Shown here: piece by piece, positions 31,166-44,940 of the stretch
How positions within the stretch are numbered: position 1 is the stretch's first letter
How the letters are laid out: each line of letters begins with the position of its first letter
Source of the DNA: Lingula anatina
Taxonomy: Eukaryota; Brachiopoda; Lingulata; Lingulida; Lingulidae
DNA length: 64,000 nt
Direction: 5' to 3'
Assembly: GCF_001039355.2 (NCBI RefSeq)
Contig: NW_019775651.1
Location: forward strand, 95,337 to 159,336
Program-made: the position numbers and the translations under genes
Notes under the pieces: generated by a model
What the model saw: the letters and a program-made list of their open reading frames with translations, nothing else
Told to the model about the DNA's origin: nothing
Database searches by the model: none

Positions 31166-32884
31166 AGTGACACCAGTCAGTGGACAAGGATTATTCCGAT
31201 CCAGGTGTCACGATTTTCATGGTGAAACAGAGGTTAATCCTTATAATAAATGTACATGTTAATTCCAGCATTTGTCCATTTCAGACCAAACATCCAAATT
31301 TGAAAACACTAGCCGAATTATAAACTCACTCATAAAGATTGCGTTTGTTTGGTAGCGAATTCATGTGGCTAATCATTGTTTTCAGATAATAATGGCCGTT
31401 TTCACAAGTGAATGGTAAGATTCTTATTAAACGACCTGGCATGCACTTGGGACGAGTTCCATAATCTCCACAGTTGACGACGCAGCTTAGGGTAGCATGA
31501 CCGCGTATATTGTGACTTAATTTGAAAGTCGACTTTTTTTCGAATTTTAAGCGTCTGCCCAATTTGAAAAAAAAATTCTTTAAAGCAACAGGTGAACTTC
31601 TGTTAGAATGGGTTTCTTAATGAGCTTAAGTAATGTAATTCAACAAAGTAAGGCTGACGAACATATGGTAAACGATAACTCTATTAATGCCGTTTAATTC
31701 TAACTTTTTAAAGGTTTCACAAGGAGTACTTTCATGCTTTCAGAATACGTCAAAGGAAAATACTGCGCTGCATTTCTCTCAACCGAACCTTTTAAAGGTT
31801 TTAAAGGCTATTTAAAAATAACACTGTCAACATAAAATATAACATTATTATTTTTACCATTAAACAACACATGCAACAAGACAACGAGCTATTATAGGTC
31901 CTTTCAAGTGTTTACATTGTCAGAGTAGAAAACAAGACAAAACTAAATGTAACAAATTTTAACTTAACACACAGATATCACTTGACTTACACATACTTAT
32001 TTCAATCAATTGACATAAACCTTAAAATGAAGGAACAAATAAGTTTGTAACCTGGGTACATCAAAAAGCAATAAACAAACAAACAAACAAATAAATAAAT
32101 AGGATTTCTTATAGCATTTAGCTAAACCATTACCCACCTAGCTTTGTGCAACTACGTTGATGAGAGATAAAAGGTTCATATGTCTATCGTGGTACGTGGT
32201 ATAATAATCAAGAAAACATATGCTGTTTTTTTAATCGTTATGGATTATTGAAAAAAAAAAAAAAAAAACGATAACCTGTCTTTAGTGTAAAGGATTTCAT
32301 CAGAAAAAATTAATGATCCCGCTATACATTCTGGACCAATGCCTCATATATCAACATTTTACATCAGTAAAGCTCTAGATATGTTAATGCGTCATTTCAA
32401 CAATTTAATATCAAAATGTACAAAGCTGATAAAAAAATTCTGCCCATAGTTTTACAATGACCAGTGAATCAAAGAGGAGATTTTACTTAACTTGAAAACT
32501 GACCACAACATTGGACAAAGACAAAATAAAATGCAGTTTTAAGGCCTGTCCCTCAAAATGACTGGTTAGATGACTGTCCTTCCATATTGAATTATCACAG
32601 TGCAGTATTGACCATTCATTATCTGGTTTTCAAGACTGCCTAAACACAGCACAGAAGGCACTCTCATCCCAGATTAGCCAATCCCATAACAGCAGTAAGT
32701 AATATCCTCCCAGATTAAAGGCATAATAACTCTTTGTATGAGACCTATATTTCACAATAAAAACCTTGTGAATAACTCACAGAAATATAATATATTCTGT
32801 TTTACAACAAAAACAGCAGCTATAGCTTTTATTCTGATATTTGAACTTGTCTTTAGACCACGTGACCTCCATTGATGTCTATAC

Positions 32885-32916
32885 TTTGTTAAAATCTCTT
32901 AAGAGATTTTAACAAA
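32885..32916. repeat. 32-bp perfect palindrome
   Basis: The left half TTTGTTAAAATCTCTT (32885-32900) is followed without spacer by its exact reverse complement (32901-32916). Confidence 0.95.
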
Positions 32917-33080
32917 AAACCAAACTTTTTAGAAAAAAACCAGGGACTAACTTTGAATGTAAAAATGGATTCATTAACCATTGGTAAGTATGGGAAAATT
33001 GTTGTTTACTCCAGGAAAATTCATTTTTTGGCCGAAACGAGGAGTTATTATTGCTTTAATTGATCAAAACCCAATACAGG

Positions 33081-33285
33081 AGGACTGACCACAGCAGCAT
33101 CGAACGACCATTATCCCAGACTGACCAATCAAAAAGCAGCATTAATGGACCGTCATCCCAGAATGACCGATCACAAAGCAGCATTAATGGACCATCATCC
33201 CAGACTGACCAATCACAAGGCAGCATTGACGGACTGTCATCCTAGACTGACCAATCACAAAGCAGCATTAATGGACTGCCCTCCT
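33081..33285. repeat. 42-bp minisatellite, about five units
   Basis: Tandem units built from CCCAGACTGACCAATCACAA followed by AGCAGCATTAATGGACCGTCAT. Because 42 is a multiple of 3, two frames stay open and give 14-residue repeats (SQTDQSQSSINGPS-like). There are no flanking gene features, so I read it as non-coding. Confidence 0.85.
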
Positions 33286-34045
33286 TCTTGCATGACTGAT
33301 ATATTGCATTCAGAGTACGCCATTCCTGCTCCAGCTCTGCATACCTGGGTACTAGCTACAGCTTCCCAGCTAAAACAAAATCAAAATAGTATTAAATGTG
33401 GATGAAATGGATCAAATGCACATATCAACAATAATTGTAACTTTGAACTTGCATATATGGTATGGTTATTTTCAAACTGGTTCGATGTTGTATATAATGT
33501 TTTAGTAAGCTCTAATACAACTATTTTCTTAAAGTCTATAAACTGTCAACTGTGTTGTTTATTTTCCAATTTAAAAGATTCAAACTCCCTTCATATAACA
33601 CAAGAGAATACATTACAAAATACAATTTCAAACATTATTATTTGTGCAGAATGATAAGCTGATAAATTTTGTGAAACATTTAGTATCAAGCAGAAGGAAC
33701 TGTGCATGCATGTAATTTTTAATAAATGTTAGGGCCACTATGCAGAACAGGTGTTGCTGTGGAATCAAGTGATAAGCTAGGTCTGAAAACAATAATCAAG
33801 CAATGTATAATAAAATGTGTGGTCTTTGGATGCTGGTTGGCTGGCCACTTTCCAAACTGACCAATTAACAAGCCAAGGTTCTGACCTAATAGAACCAGCA
33901 GCAGAAAATGGTCCTAGTTTACAAAATGTTAGAAGATGGGGAAGAAATAAAGGAAAAAATCTACAACCTAAACACCAGCTTGGCTGCACCGAGGTACAAA
34001 CTGCCAAAAAAGCATTTTGCCTATAATATTGTTTGATGTGACTGA

Positions 34046-34280
34046 GGGCACACTCAGATCAAGTTGATCCGGGGACTTACAGATTTGCGGATCAGATATG
34101 GCCAAAACACTTAAAGGCAATGTCAGCAAATCCCCCAATGGACTCCCAGTCTCTCACACGCACCACCCCTGCAAGGCACAGCAATTAAAAGCTCAGATCA
34201 CAGTGGAGCTTTTAATTGGGTCGGCCATATCTGATCCATGGATCTGTTAGTACGGGGATCAACTTGTTCTGAAAGCACCC
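34046..34280. mobile_element. MITE, about 235 bp
   Basis: Inverted ends GGGCACACTCAGATCAAG (left) and reverse complement of CTTGTTCTGAAAGCACCC (right). The subterminal inverted segments contain GTTGATCC and CAGATATGGCC. Flanking triplets are TGA and TAA, so a 3-bp target duplication is possible but not exact. Confidence 0.75.
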
Positions 34281-36383
34281 TAATTCACTTCTAGTTAAGA
34301 AAGAAAAATGTTTGCAGCTTTTATCTAAATTTTCAGCATTCTCCACAAAATTTCAATTATATACTGTTAATGAATGACAAAACTTAAAGCTGCAGTACAT
34401 TGACTTTAACTACTGGTAAATATTTTTAAAATTTTTATATTATAATCATCATAAAAACTATCTTCCATTGAATCTGATCAACTAGTTAAAGAGAAAAACA
34501 CTCAGATCATACACAGATCAAACAGAAAAAAAATCTCTCAACTTTTTCAATGAAAAATCATTATTGACAACATTAAGTGCAAATCTTATGCAATTATAAT
34601 ATGCAATTATTATAACCCTTTGCATGTACAAAAAAAAAAAAAAAAATTAAAAACAGGCAAATACATACATTGTTATATTTCATGCATTATTTAACAGCAT
34701 CTTAAGAAGCAAGATTTTGAAGCTGACCATTTCACTAAAAACATCAATTAAAAATACTGTTATTAGCTTCACAGTGAACAATAAGCATAGGAGTATATAC
34801 GTACACAATAAAAACAGCCTACTACTTGAAATAATTAATTACTGTAATAGCTGGTATCAACAGTGGTAGACATGGAAAAGATGGATAGATAGCTATGCTA
34901 CTAAATGCAGATAAACCACTTGCTATTAAATAAAATATTTTGCTCCTGAAAACACTACACATACAAGGAATGTATTATAATTATTAATTATATTAACAAA
35001 AAAAAAAAAAAAAAAAAAAATTTTTTAATTCGGCAATTTGCCTTTAATCACTGAGGTCAACCCTATTGTTTCCTGAAGAGTATACCTTGGTGTTTTAGAG
35101 AAAAGTTGTTGAAATTATTGAGTCCACTAAGCGTGCCCCTTTGTCATCTTTAGCATGAACCACCCTTTCCATGTCTAATTTGAAGCAATAATGTACACAG
35201 GGTTTTCATTAGGTCAGCTCTGTGCTAACTTTTAAGGGTCCTTGATGCACTTTCATGAAACAAATAGGAAATATCAAAATAAATATACAAGAATTTTGTA
35301 GTGACTGGGAAATAACCAAATTTTTTCAGCTTTTGTCAGAGAAAAAAAAAAAAAAAATACACCAAGTTCCCATCATTGAAACCCTGGTACATAAATGGCA
35401 GAGTCTACTTAACAAAGGTTATGAACAGTGAAGAAGAAGGAATGCATGCTTTTTTTTAAACTAATGCCACAGCCCCTTGTACTGGGTTTAGCAACATTCC
35501 AAATAACACTGGTGTTAGCTGATAGGGAAAGAGCTTGTACCAACCATACTGCTGACGTTTATATAGCAAAATCACTTTAAAAATCCGATCATCTATTTCA
35601 TATTTTATGTTGCTTTTCACTGAATTTTTGTTCATTGGCTTCAAGTTGTGTAAGTTTCATCTAAGAGTAAATTGACTTATTTGCTGTCCAATATTTCAGT
35701 TTTTGTAAGTCATTTGAATATCTTCATAAAAATAAAAAATAAAATAAAATAAAAATAAATAAATAGATGAAAACTTGGAAACATCATATATTCATAGATC
35801 TCCTACTAGTATACGATTCACAAAAAAATTAATACAAGAAAAAAAAAAATTATCACAATATGTTTGTTGCATTTTATGAATCTTAACACTATTTCACTAT
35901 CATATTTTTGTACTGATGACATTTGCTTTTCATACATGTATGATGTAAATTTAGTTTAGATTTGAATAGTTATTCTAACTATTCTTCAGGGAAATGTACA
36001 AACATTCAAAGCCTTTTTACACACAGATATCTTAACAACATGAATATTAAAATACTTCATAAAAACTTTATAAAGTGATTAAAAGAGGAAAAGGTCCATG
36101 GAATAAACCGTACATCTTAGGGAAAACAATGAGTTTTAATTTAGAATGGGATAATTTAACCAAGAAACACAGGCATATTTTATATAGCACATCATATCTT
36201 AAAATGAAAAATTTTATGAAATTTGGAGGGAGCAGAAAAAAAACCATCAGCTGCACTTAGATAAATTCTAATGCTGAACTATGTGGTAGAAAATACCGTC
36301 TTCAGATAATCATATTAAACCACAGTGACCAGAAATTCAGACGCTTGAGATATTTTGGGGTCTCTATGCATGTAACACAAGAC

Positions 36384-39300
36384 TCAGTGAAATAATCTAA
36401 ACATTGCAATAAAAAATGAGGAAATAAATTGATATTTCAGCCATATCTGAATGCAGCTTATGTGTTGAAAATACAGGAATGTTATCACAAACCAGAAACA
36501 AGTGAAAGGGGTGGGGATGGGGGTGGGGGAAGGGAGACTGGTCGGGCTCCTTGTACCTGTAGAGGATAAGTGAAGTTTATCCTGCTTTCGTATGCTGTGT
36601 ATGAGGCAGTCCACCACCGTGACACCAGCACCTGCGCGACCACTCTGTACACCTGCCGCACTGTCCCAGCTTTAACAAACAACACATTGGAATATGATAC
36701 TACAGCAGGCCTCCTCACATTAAATCTTATATCTTAACGATACAGCTGCACTGATATTCTGAAAAGTTCTAACATGTCATTGCACTAGAGGGGACTTTGC
36801 TTCCTGCTGTTTATTAAATGGAAGTTAATCAGTTGGCTGTGTTGAGTGTGGGGGCTTAGTTAAATTTTATTAAATTAGTTAATATCAATTTCCTTTTGTA
36901 CTCTATTCTGTAGCATAAAGGCTACGAAGTTGTCAATCTTTAAAAACATATCAAAACAACTGTATTCCCTAGATACAATTCTCAATGTAAAAAGGCCTTT
37001 TACAATACTAATTTTAACTATAAATAGTACATTAACAATTAGCACTATAACATGAATAAAGCATATTGTACTGTCGTAATCCATACTATCATCATGGCAA
37101 TTCATATTGAATCATATATAAGACTAATGAGTACACCTGAGATTAGAGAAAATAATTAGAGAATCATATCCCATCACTTGTTAAAGGCAGAGAAAAGGAG
37201 AAATGAAATATAACAAATTTACATTCAGAGTGCATGTATTCCAATCAATGTTTTACCACTGTTAATTATTTAATCTAGACAAAGCTATTATTTTTATACA
37301 GTAATGGAAATTGACATGTATGCCTTGGCTGAATGTATTATATATTCTGTCAATGCATTTAGGGTTGGGGGAAATAAATATCAATCTAGACCATCAATAT
37401 CAGTTACTGAAACGCTCTGTGCCTCTCGGTTTCTTGTAGCACCATATCTGGTTTGAATAAAGAGCTACTCAACGGCATATAAGATGGAATAAACAATTGA
37501 AAGAAGATCACAAGTCTTAGGCCCTATTCAGAATAGGGGACTAACTAGTCTGAGGGTCAAATATGGCAACCCACTACAAAGCTTCCCGTTTAATCTGCTA
37601 ATAGACACTGAGTAGATATCTCATGGGAAAGTATTGAAGTGGGTTGGCCATATTTGACCCTTGGACCAGTTAGTCCCCTATTCTGAATGGGGCCTTAGAA
37701 TCAAAACTAAACAGGATTATGTGACCCAGTGTACTCAACACTACTTAAAGAATACTCTACCTGTACATGTAAAAGGGGGTAATTTTCTTAAAAGTGGCCA
37801 TTTCCAACACAAAAGAAGAGATTTAAGGAACATTGTTGGGACTCATGTATAATAATTTGGTCATACATGTGGATGTACTGGTTAAATTTGGATCTTTTGC
37901 TCAAAGTTATTCCCTTTAAGAACACCAACCAGAACCCTAATTTTTTTTTTTTTTTGCAATTAACATCACAAGAACCCCATCAGCAATTAAGCAGGACATA
38001 CATAAAACAAGGACGAAGACACAGGATACTATTAGACAGAGACGGAAGAAGAAAAAGAACTAAGCACAGAGTTATTTGACTATTGTATAATTCATGAATT
38101 ATGTTTGGAAGAGGAGAGTTAAAGAGGGGAACAAGAGCCTCCACATACAAGTTATAAGTTTTTTTTCTGGCACACATTGTGAGCTACAGCCTTAGTTTCT
38201 TGGCATTTCAGCTCTGCTGAGTTCTTTGCCTCAGAAGGTATGAGACAAAAAAAGCTCGCCACTTCATAATACACACAGAGCTGCTGGCTCAAATGTGTGC
38301 AAGATCAATGGCTCAGCTGGTAGCTCAGAGTGTGTGCTGGCCTATTTAGATTTCAGAGAAATACTAATACACTGACTAGTATATGCACCATCTTCTATCT
38401 ATTTCTTAATAGTTAATTCATCCAGTTACATTAATTTATTATGTTGTCAACAAATATACACATGTACCTGTTTGAAATGGGATCAAAGGCTTCCACAGAA
38501 TTCAAATAATTGGTTCCATCGTGACCGCCAACCGCATAAATCTTTCCACCAAGTGCAGCTACACCAACGCCACCTCGTGGCCGTGACATGACAGTTAAAA
38601 CCTCCCACGTGTTGGTAACAGGGTCGTACCTTTCCACAGAGTCCTGGGGAGAGTTGTCGTCAAACCCTCCTGGAATTACAAAAGTGTGACATTATAGGAC
38701 TTGCTATTCACTTGTTGACTTTTGATAATCAATAAACTGATGGCTGGGGTGTTAGATTAATTCACGTAATACTTGCAGAGAAAGTAGCAAATGATGCCAA
38801 AACATTACTGCAAATGTCACCCTTTTTCTTAGCAATGTTCAGTGATCATTGTTAAATGACCTAAAATCTTTTCAGTTTTGCTTCAGACATAAAAAATTGA
38901 CATATGGTACAAAAATGAACTTAGTGTTCTTTATGTGACAAATAAATCATCATAAATTGCAATGACAAAAACCAAAACCAATTACACAATGATAATATCA
39001 TACAGAATTATACAACTAGCAAATACTTCAATGGAAGAAAAAGACAAATATTATGGACATGTCATCCACATCAGCCTATTATACTAACCCACAACAAAGA
39101 GATATCCATCCAGGACTGCCACCCCTGCTCCTGCTCGTCTCTTCTTCATACTTGCCACAAATGTCCATCGGTTCACATGTGGGTCATAGCGCTCACATGT
39201 GTCCAGAGAAGTAGTGCCATCGTTCCCACCTACGGCATACAGCATGTTCTGAAAAACAAAATAATTATCATGTAGGTCACGTTTCTTATAAGATAACTGA

Positions 39301-39648
39301 TGTATCTTGCCAATAATACATTTAAATACTTGTCAATAACATACATTTTTACTATTTTAAAAAGGGTTTCAATATGTAGGGAAAGCTAGGACAAAATTTC
39401 TCAGATTTACTTTTCAGGTATGGCAATCTCTTGCAAAACATCTTTACCTTAAGAGCACCTACACCAACACCACCTCTTGGAGTGTTCATCGGGGCAACAA
39501 AACTCCAGGAATCTGATTGGATATCATATCTTTCCACTTGATTAAAACAGGTAGAGTCATCAAGACCACCAACAACATATATTGGACCATTCAGGGAAGC
39601 CACTGCAATACCACGCCTGCACAAAAAAAAAAAAAAAAAAAAAAAAAC

Positions 39649-39686
<38 letters not shown>

Positions 39687-40149
39687 ATAATAATAATTTA
39701 AAAATAAGAAGAAAAAAATATTTTCTTTAAATTAAGTAACACTTTAAACTTATTACTTTGATACAGAAGCATCTCATATGAAATATAATGAACTTTATTA
39801 AACATAATAATAATTAATATCAATACAGTATTATAATCTGCTTAGATATACTCTCTACAACTGACTTTGCTAATTCATTTGTTTATTTGTTCTAGACATA
39901 TACTGAAGACACTTTTTTCTTTCACTGAAGATACTACATAATATGCATTTTATAGTCAAAATTGTAAGCAGCATTTACCTGTATGTTGCCATAGAAGCAA
40001 TGGCTTTCCATTTATTAGTCACAGGGTCAAACACCTCACAGCTGTTCAGGTGTTCATTACCATCATGACCACCTATGCTGTACAGGAGACCTGAAAACCA
40101 GAACAGAAATAAATAAACAAGGCCAAATCATCTAATAAACGTTTTTTGA

Positions 40150-40200
<51 letters not shown>

Positions 40201-43200
40201 GTCCAAAGAGATCATGCCCAGTGCAGTACTTGACCTGCATTCTTGGACACAAATTTGAATGAAAACAGCAACATTATTTAATTCCATTATTCATACCCTC
40301 CTTCCACAGACCCCACACCAACATGTCCAGCTACCCACCTTCCACAGACCCCACACCAACATGTCCAGCTACCCACCTTCCACAGACCCCACACCANNNN
40401 NNNNNNNNNNNNNNNNNNNNNNNNNNNNNNNNNNNNNNNNNNNNNNNNNNNNNNNNNNNNNNNNNNNNNNNNNNNNNNNNNNNNNNNNNNNNNNNNNNNN
40501 NNNNNNNNNNNNNNNNNNNNNNNNNNNNNNNNNNNNNNNNNNNNNNNNNNNNNNNNNNNNNNNNNNNNNNNNNNNNNNNNNNNNNNNNNNNNNNNNNNNN
40601 NNNNNNNNNNNNCCACCTTCCACAGACACCACACCAACATATCTAGTTACTCACCATTTACAGACACCACACCAACATCTCCATCTATCCACCTTCCACA
40701 GACACCACACCAACATATCTAGTTACTCACCATTTACAGACACCACACCAACATCTCCATCTACCCACCTTCCACAGACACCACACCAACATATCTAGTC
40801 ACTCACCATCTACAGACACCACACCAACATAACCAGCTACCCACCTTCCACAGACACCACACCAACATATCTAGTTACTCACCATCTACAGACACCACAC
40901 CAACATATCCAGCTACCCACCTTCCACAGACACCACACCAACATGTCCATCTACCCACCTTCCACAGACACCACACCAACATGTCCAGTTACTCACCATC
41001 TACAGACACCACACCCACGTGTCTCCTCTTGGTGGTCATCTCACTGATGGTCAGCCACCTGTTGTTCCTTAAATCATAACACTCTATGGACTTGAATGGA
41101 TCACCTGTCCCACCACGCCCTCCAACACAGAACATAACACCTGGAAATATATCAAAATATCACACTTGGATAGTTCCCCTTAAGACTACAGTATTTACTT
41201 ATGATTTTCAAACACTTCACATTTTCTTTATCTTTTACCCTTTCAAGATTTATATATTCTGATACTTACAAAATTGTACATTCTAATGAAAATCCAACTT
41301 TCTCATAAGAATAAATGCGTAGAAAAATAAATAAAAAATAAATCAAAAAAAAATAAATGAAAAAAAAATGCTAGCATACCAGCACAACTTTTCCGTGGTC
41401 GTAATCTTTCAGACAGTTTAACAGTGGGATAAACACCAGACAAAAACAGCTGGTAATGCTTGGCCTCATCAATATAATCTCTGCAGTCCAGATCTTTCTT
41501 CATCATGGGCTCCTGCTCCACTTTGCCCATCAGATACGAGGCTGGCAGAAGAGGAAACTTCACATGAGCCATTAACCTGGCTAGATATTGCTTACGGTGC
41601 TCCAAGTCATGCATCAGCCATTTCATTACTGCCTCGTAGGCTTGGATCTCAGATTCAACAAAGATGTTTGGAGAGGCTATAATTAATTCCAAATGCTCTG
41701 TTGTCATGGACACAAATTCTTCAACCTCCACGACATCCTGAAAGTTGTCCTGTATAAATTTATCTGCCATTTTGATCAGTTCAGAGCGACCATGAGCTTC
41801 AGCAAACTGCCTGATACCGATACAGTTTGTGGGGTGCATGTGTGTTTTCATGAAATCGCTACTTGCAATTGCCACTGCCTCCACCTGCAGAATGGATGCC
41901 GCATACAACATGGGCTGGACATTGTTTACTGTTATGAGAACCTTGCCAGTGTAGGCAAACTTGATCAGCAGCTCCATGGCATACTCATCAATGTCCTGGA
42001 TGGTCACTCTATTTTGTTTACTCTCTGCCATCTCTGACGTGAACATAGCTCGGAAATACTTACTCACACAAGCCAGGACAACTCGATGACACTTAAACAC
42101 TTTCTCCCCAACCTTTAGTTCAAGGTCACACAGCTGACCTGATTGGTAAAACTCGTGTAGGACTTTAAAGGCATCCTGGGTAAGGGACTTCGCTTCATAC
42201 AGACACGATCCTCTCAGGTCCTCACGACGAGAATCGACACTGTGGGATTCTTGATTTTTGGGCACCAAGTTCAGGTTGGGGCGTAACTCCATTGTCCGTG
42301 TTAGAGTGGCAGCATCCTCTCCTCTGGCTTTCAGACTGGGTTGTGATGACATGGACTCTGGGGTGTTAGTGTTAGGACGTGAGGGAAGACTTGGGGAGCT
42401 GGTGGGCAGAGTGCTGAATGCACTGGCTGGTCTGGTAGCCGGGCTTGAACTCCCCACACCTCCAACACTGCCAGCTATGTAACTTGGGGGAGGAGAGGTC
42501 ATGGATGTCGACGTGGATTGCACTGAGGCACAGTTGCTTGACACCGATCGAAAAGCACTCCGACTTGATATATTTGGACTTCCAGTTAGAGGACGATCAT
42601 TCAATGGACCTGAACCTGAAAACATATACATGCAGTAAAAAATTAAGTTTCATAGATATATGCAGGGGCTCCCATTAAAATGCATTTTTCTGTTTTATAA
42701 ACATTGCAGATAAGTAATCATCTTTTTATAAATTTCAAATTATTTCTCTTTTATCAAGACCATGAATCACAGCTGATCTCCCAAACATAACAAATGATAA
42801 ACCAGTATATTTGTGTCCACTGACATCAAATCATATCTTATAAATACACGGACTGTCAGCAAAGATTAACTACCCACCACCCTAAACAAAAGTAGAAAAA
42901 ATTTATTATAAGATACATATAACTGTTGCAAAATGCCACCAGATATCAAGATACGTATACATGTGTATACTCATATACAAACGTTTGGAAACAGGCATGC
43001 CAGTGCATGTATGCATTACCTTGTCCTGCAGTTGTATTGTTAGTGTCTAAAGACTCTCTCCTCCTTGGCACCAAGGGGGGTGCTGCACTAGCCCCTGTGG
43101 GTAGGGGAGGGGGGTTAGATCTGGGTTCAGGAGGGGTTCCTGGTGGTGGGGGTATAACCGGAGGCGGGGGTGGTGGGGGTCTACTGGTAAATGACCCTTG

Positions 43201-43224
43201 TCTGCTGCCAGGTTTTTGACTCAT
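36384..43224 (-). CDS. KLHL8: KLHL8-type BTB-BACK-kelch protein
   Basis: Predicted substrate adaptor of a CUL3 ubiquitin ligase. Exons 43020-43224 (ATG at 43224), 41380-42615, 40997-41140, 39979-40090, 39448-39616, 39089-39248, 38468-38669, 36384-36669 join in one frame (about 837 codons). Order: a Pro-rich N-terminal segment (PPPPPPPVIPPPPG), a Ser/Thr-rich linker, BTB (FYQSGQLCDLELKVGEKVF to KFAYTGK), BACK (LELIIASPNIFVESEIQAY), then six kelch repeats such as GGRGGTGDPFKSIECY, GGHDGNEHLNSCEVF, GGLDDSTCFNQVERY, GGNDGTTSLDTCERY, GGFDDNSPQDSVERY, GGHDGTNYLNSVEAF. The kelch series and the terminal SGRAGAGVTVVDC match human KLHL8 closely. The C-terminus beyond RKQDK is hydrophobic and unlike the human one. 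A GTACAAG donor at about 36553 may truncate this last exon. The second intron after the BTB exon holds a minisatellite with an N gap. Confidence 0.92.
37521..37694. mobile_element. Short MITE with TTA duplication
   Basis: 174 bp with inverted ends GGCCCTATTCAGAATAGGGG / GGCCCCATTCAGAATAGGGG, both continuing GACTAACT. Inner inverted segments are GGGTCAAATATGGC. Flanked by TTA on both sides (37518-37520, 37695-37697). It lies in the last intron of KLHL8. Confidence 0.85.
39622..39690. repeat. Poly(A) and (AAT)n
   Basis: An A run followed by about ten AAT units next to the acceptor of KLHL8 exon 39448-39616 (minus-strand polypyrimidine tract). Confidence 0.9.
40151..40199. repeat. Poly(A) tract of about 49
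   Basis: Homopolymer in the KLHL8 intron between exons 40997-41140 and 39979-40090. Confidence 0.95.
40301..40996. repeat. 38-bp minisatellite derived from a KLHL8 exon end and donor
   Basis: At least 13 visible units of CAGACACCACACCAACAT plus a variable arm, interrupted by N from 40397 to 40612. Units alternate between CCCACCTTCCACAG and ACTCACCATCTACAG arms. The last unit runs directly into the KLHL8 exon 40997-41140. Its terminal bases CATCTACAGACACCACACCC and the adjacent donor (ACTCAC on plus) are the same motif. Confidence 0.9.
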
Positions 43225-43708
43225 GTTTTCTTGTGATTTAGTTGTGTGCAATAGTTACCTGAAATAGAGAAACAAAATATATGTCAATGTCCTAGTTTAC
43301 TTATTCAGATCTGCATATATGGAGGATAATTAAGCCTGGACATTTCATCAATAAATCTTTTTAAAATAATCAGTCACACAAATCTTGGTAAAGCTGATTT
43401 ACTGACTTTTAACAAGCAGATAACATAATATTTTGATTACCAATACCATCAAGGTACAATATCTTGGTACTAAATCTAGGGCACTCAACTTATATATTCA
43501 GTACAACAGTAACAGAAAAATAATGCTACAAATTGTGCAATATTACTGATTCAATTGAACTAGAAAGCCATATACCAGGTGACAATAGACTGTTTACTTT
43601 GACACCGAGAGGTCAACTGCCATGTCATGCTTCCTTGTCATCTCTACATGGTTCTGCAATATATAAGAAACATATACAATCATTACATACATGCATGCAT
43701 ACTTATAG

Positions 43709-43755
<47 letters not shown>

Positions 43756-43758
43756 ATA
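43709..43758. repeat. (AAAT)n microsatellite
   Basis: About twelve AAAT units upstream of the KLHL8 coding start, in its 5'UTR intron. Confidence 0.9.
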
Positions 43759-44512
43759 TTAAGCTCAACAATAGAGCTCAATTATTCATACAAGAACAAC
43801 TTTGTCAAAATAATAAGCAAGCCTTATAAAATACCAAACAGAAATAAAGGAATCTTTATTGGTCACTTGAACTAAAAAGTTTCAACCTTGACATAAAAAT
43901 GTATAAGATGTACACTCAAAGACAATTTGAACACATTAAAATCTAAATCAAAGTTAATACATAATTCCCTATAACACTATAATCATAATAAATAATTAAT
44001 TCCTTGTGTGATGAAATAATTTGGACATAAATAACACTATTATCATAATGAATAATTAACTCTTTGTATGATAATATAATTTGGACATAAATAACCCATA
44101 AATTACAAAGTTATAGTGGTTCATACTGACTTGGTTTTTTCTATTTTATTAACACTACAGTATAATCTTGATCCTTATAATATACACGGCAGATCTTACT
44201 ATCACTATCGACTAGGTCAAGCGGTTTAGATAGTCAAGTTGTCGCATCCTGGAAACAATCGATGAGTAACAGTTCTACTACAAGGTACCGGGTCCGTGTA
44301 TATTGAATCGATTTTTGTCTTTTCAGCTATGACGTTTTAAGTTTAAAGACAGTCTAGTGAAGGCGTCACAACATTCTATCCTGCGTGTAACTTTTAATGC
44401 AAAAGAAACAGCATTCAAAATGCGTTAAGTCTCCCAGTCACTTCTTATGTCTAAAAAATGATCAAAAGAGTTGATAATTTGTCTCATGGTCGTGTTTCAT
44501 GACCAATCTTAC

Positions 44513-44940
44513 CTTGTTGCTTCCTCTACGACAAGGAAGCCGGAAGTTATACTGAAAACTCCTGATGCTTTAGCGGTGCAAATGAACTCAACAAATGCAC
44601 TCACGAATTTTGTCAAGTTTAATGGTATGTTTCTGTCTTGGTTCTATTTAATTAATGCGCTTACTGATGTTGAAAGTTTTACGTTTGCTGTTTACTAGGA
44701 TTCCTGTGCAAAAGTGGCTAAAAGTACTGTAACGTTAACTTTTTGGTTAGTTTCTAGTGAGGTCTCCCATCTCCGGAGATTCGAAAGTATCTCATCGCAC
44801 TTGAAAAGTACAAATTAATCGTGCGATATTGTTAAAACAAGTAAATACCAAGAAAGGCGTGTTTCATTCCCTTTTTATAAGCTCACTGCGCTTTCAGTAA
44901 GTTCTTGAATCAACACCAGGACTTACGATGTGGATACAGA
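44513..44940. promoter_or_regulatory. Shared divergent promoter of KLHL8 and F-box/LRR gene
   Basis: The two genes start in opposite directions. On the minus strand a probable KLHL8 5'UTR exon ends in AGCAACAAG followed by GTAAGA (exon edge 44513). It would splice to the acceptor at 43259-43260. An ETS-type GCCGGAAGT lies at about 44540. On the plus strand the F-box gene begins at 44941. A six-codon upstream ATG frame (44928) overlaps its start. Placement is inferred from sequence only. Confidence 0.45.

Larger units (their letters stand above)
31170..36383. other. Non-genic interval between copy 3 and KLHL8
   Basis: No protein-coding gene supported. It holds a 32-bp palindrome (32885-32916), a 42-bp minisatellite (33081-33285), a MITE (34046-34280) and several poly(A) runs (32253, 34631, 35000, 35341). 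Confidence 0.5.

Noticed and set aside
33060-33405. Overlapping frames with 14-residue repeats
   Set aside because: The 42-bp minisatellite keeps several frames open. No start context, splice sites or flanking conserved sequence.
36068-36260. Opposed short frames on both strands
   Set aside because: No domain, no splice signals, ordinary length for AT-rich non-coding DNA.
40397-40612. CRISPR-like regular repeats near 40.3-41.0 kb
   Set aside because: Tandem minisatellite without unique spacers in an animal intron, so not a CRISPR array.
40259-40798. Long open frames on both strands through the 40.3-41.0 kb repeat
   Set aside because: They are translations of the 38-bp minisatellite across an N gap, not protein genes.
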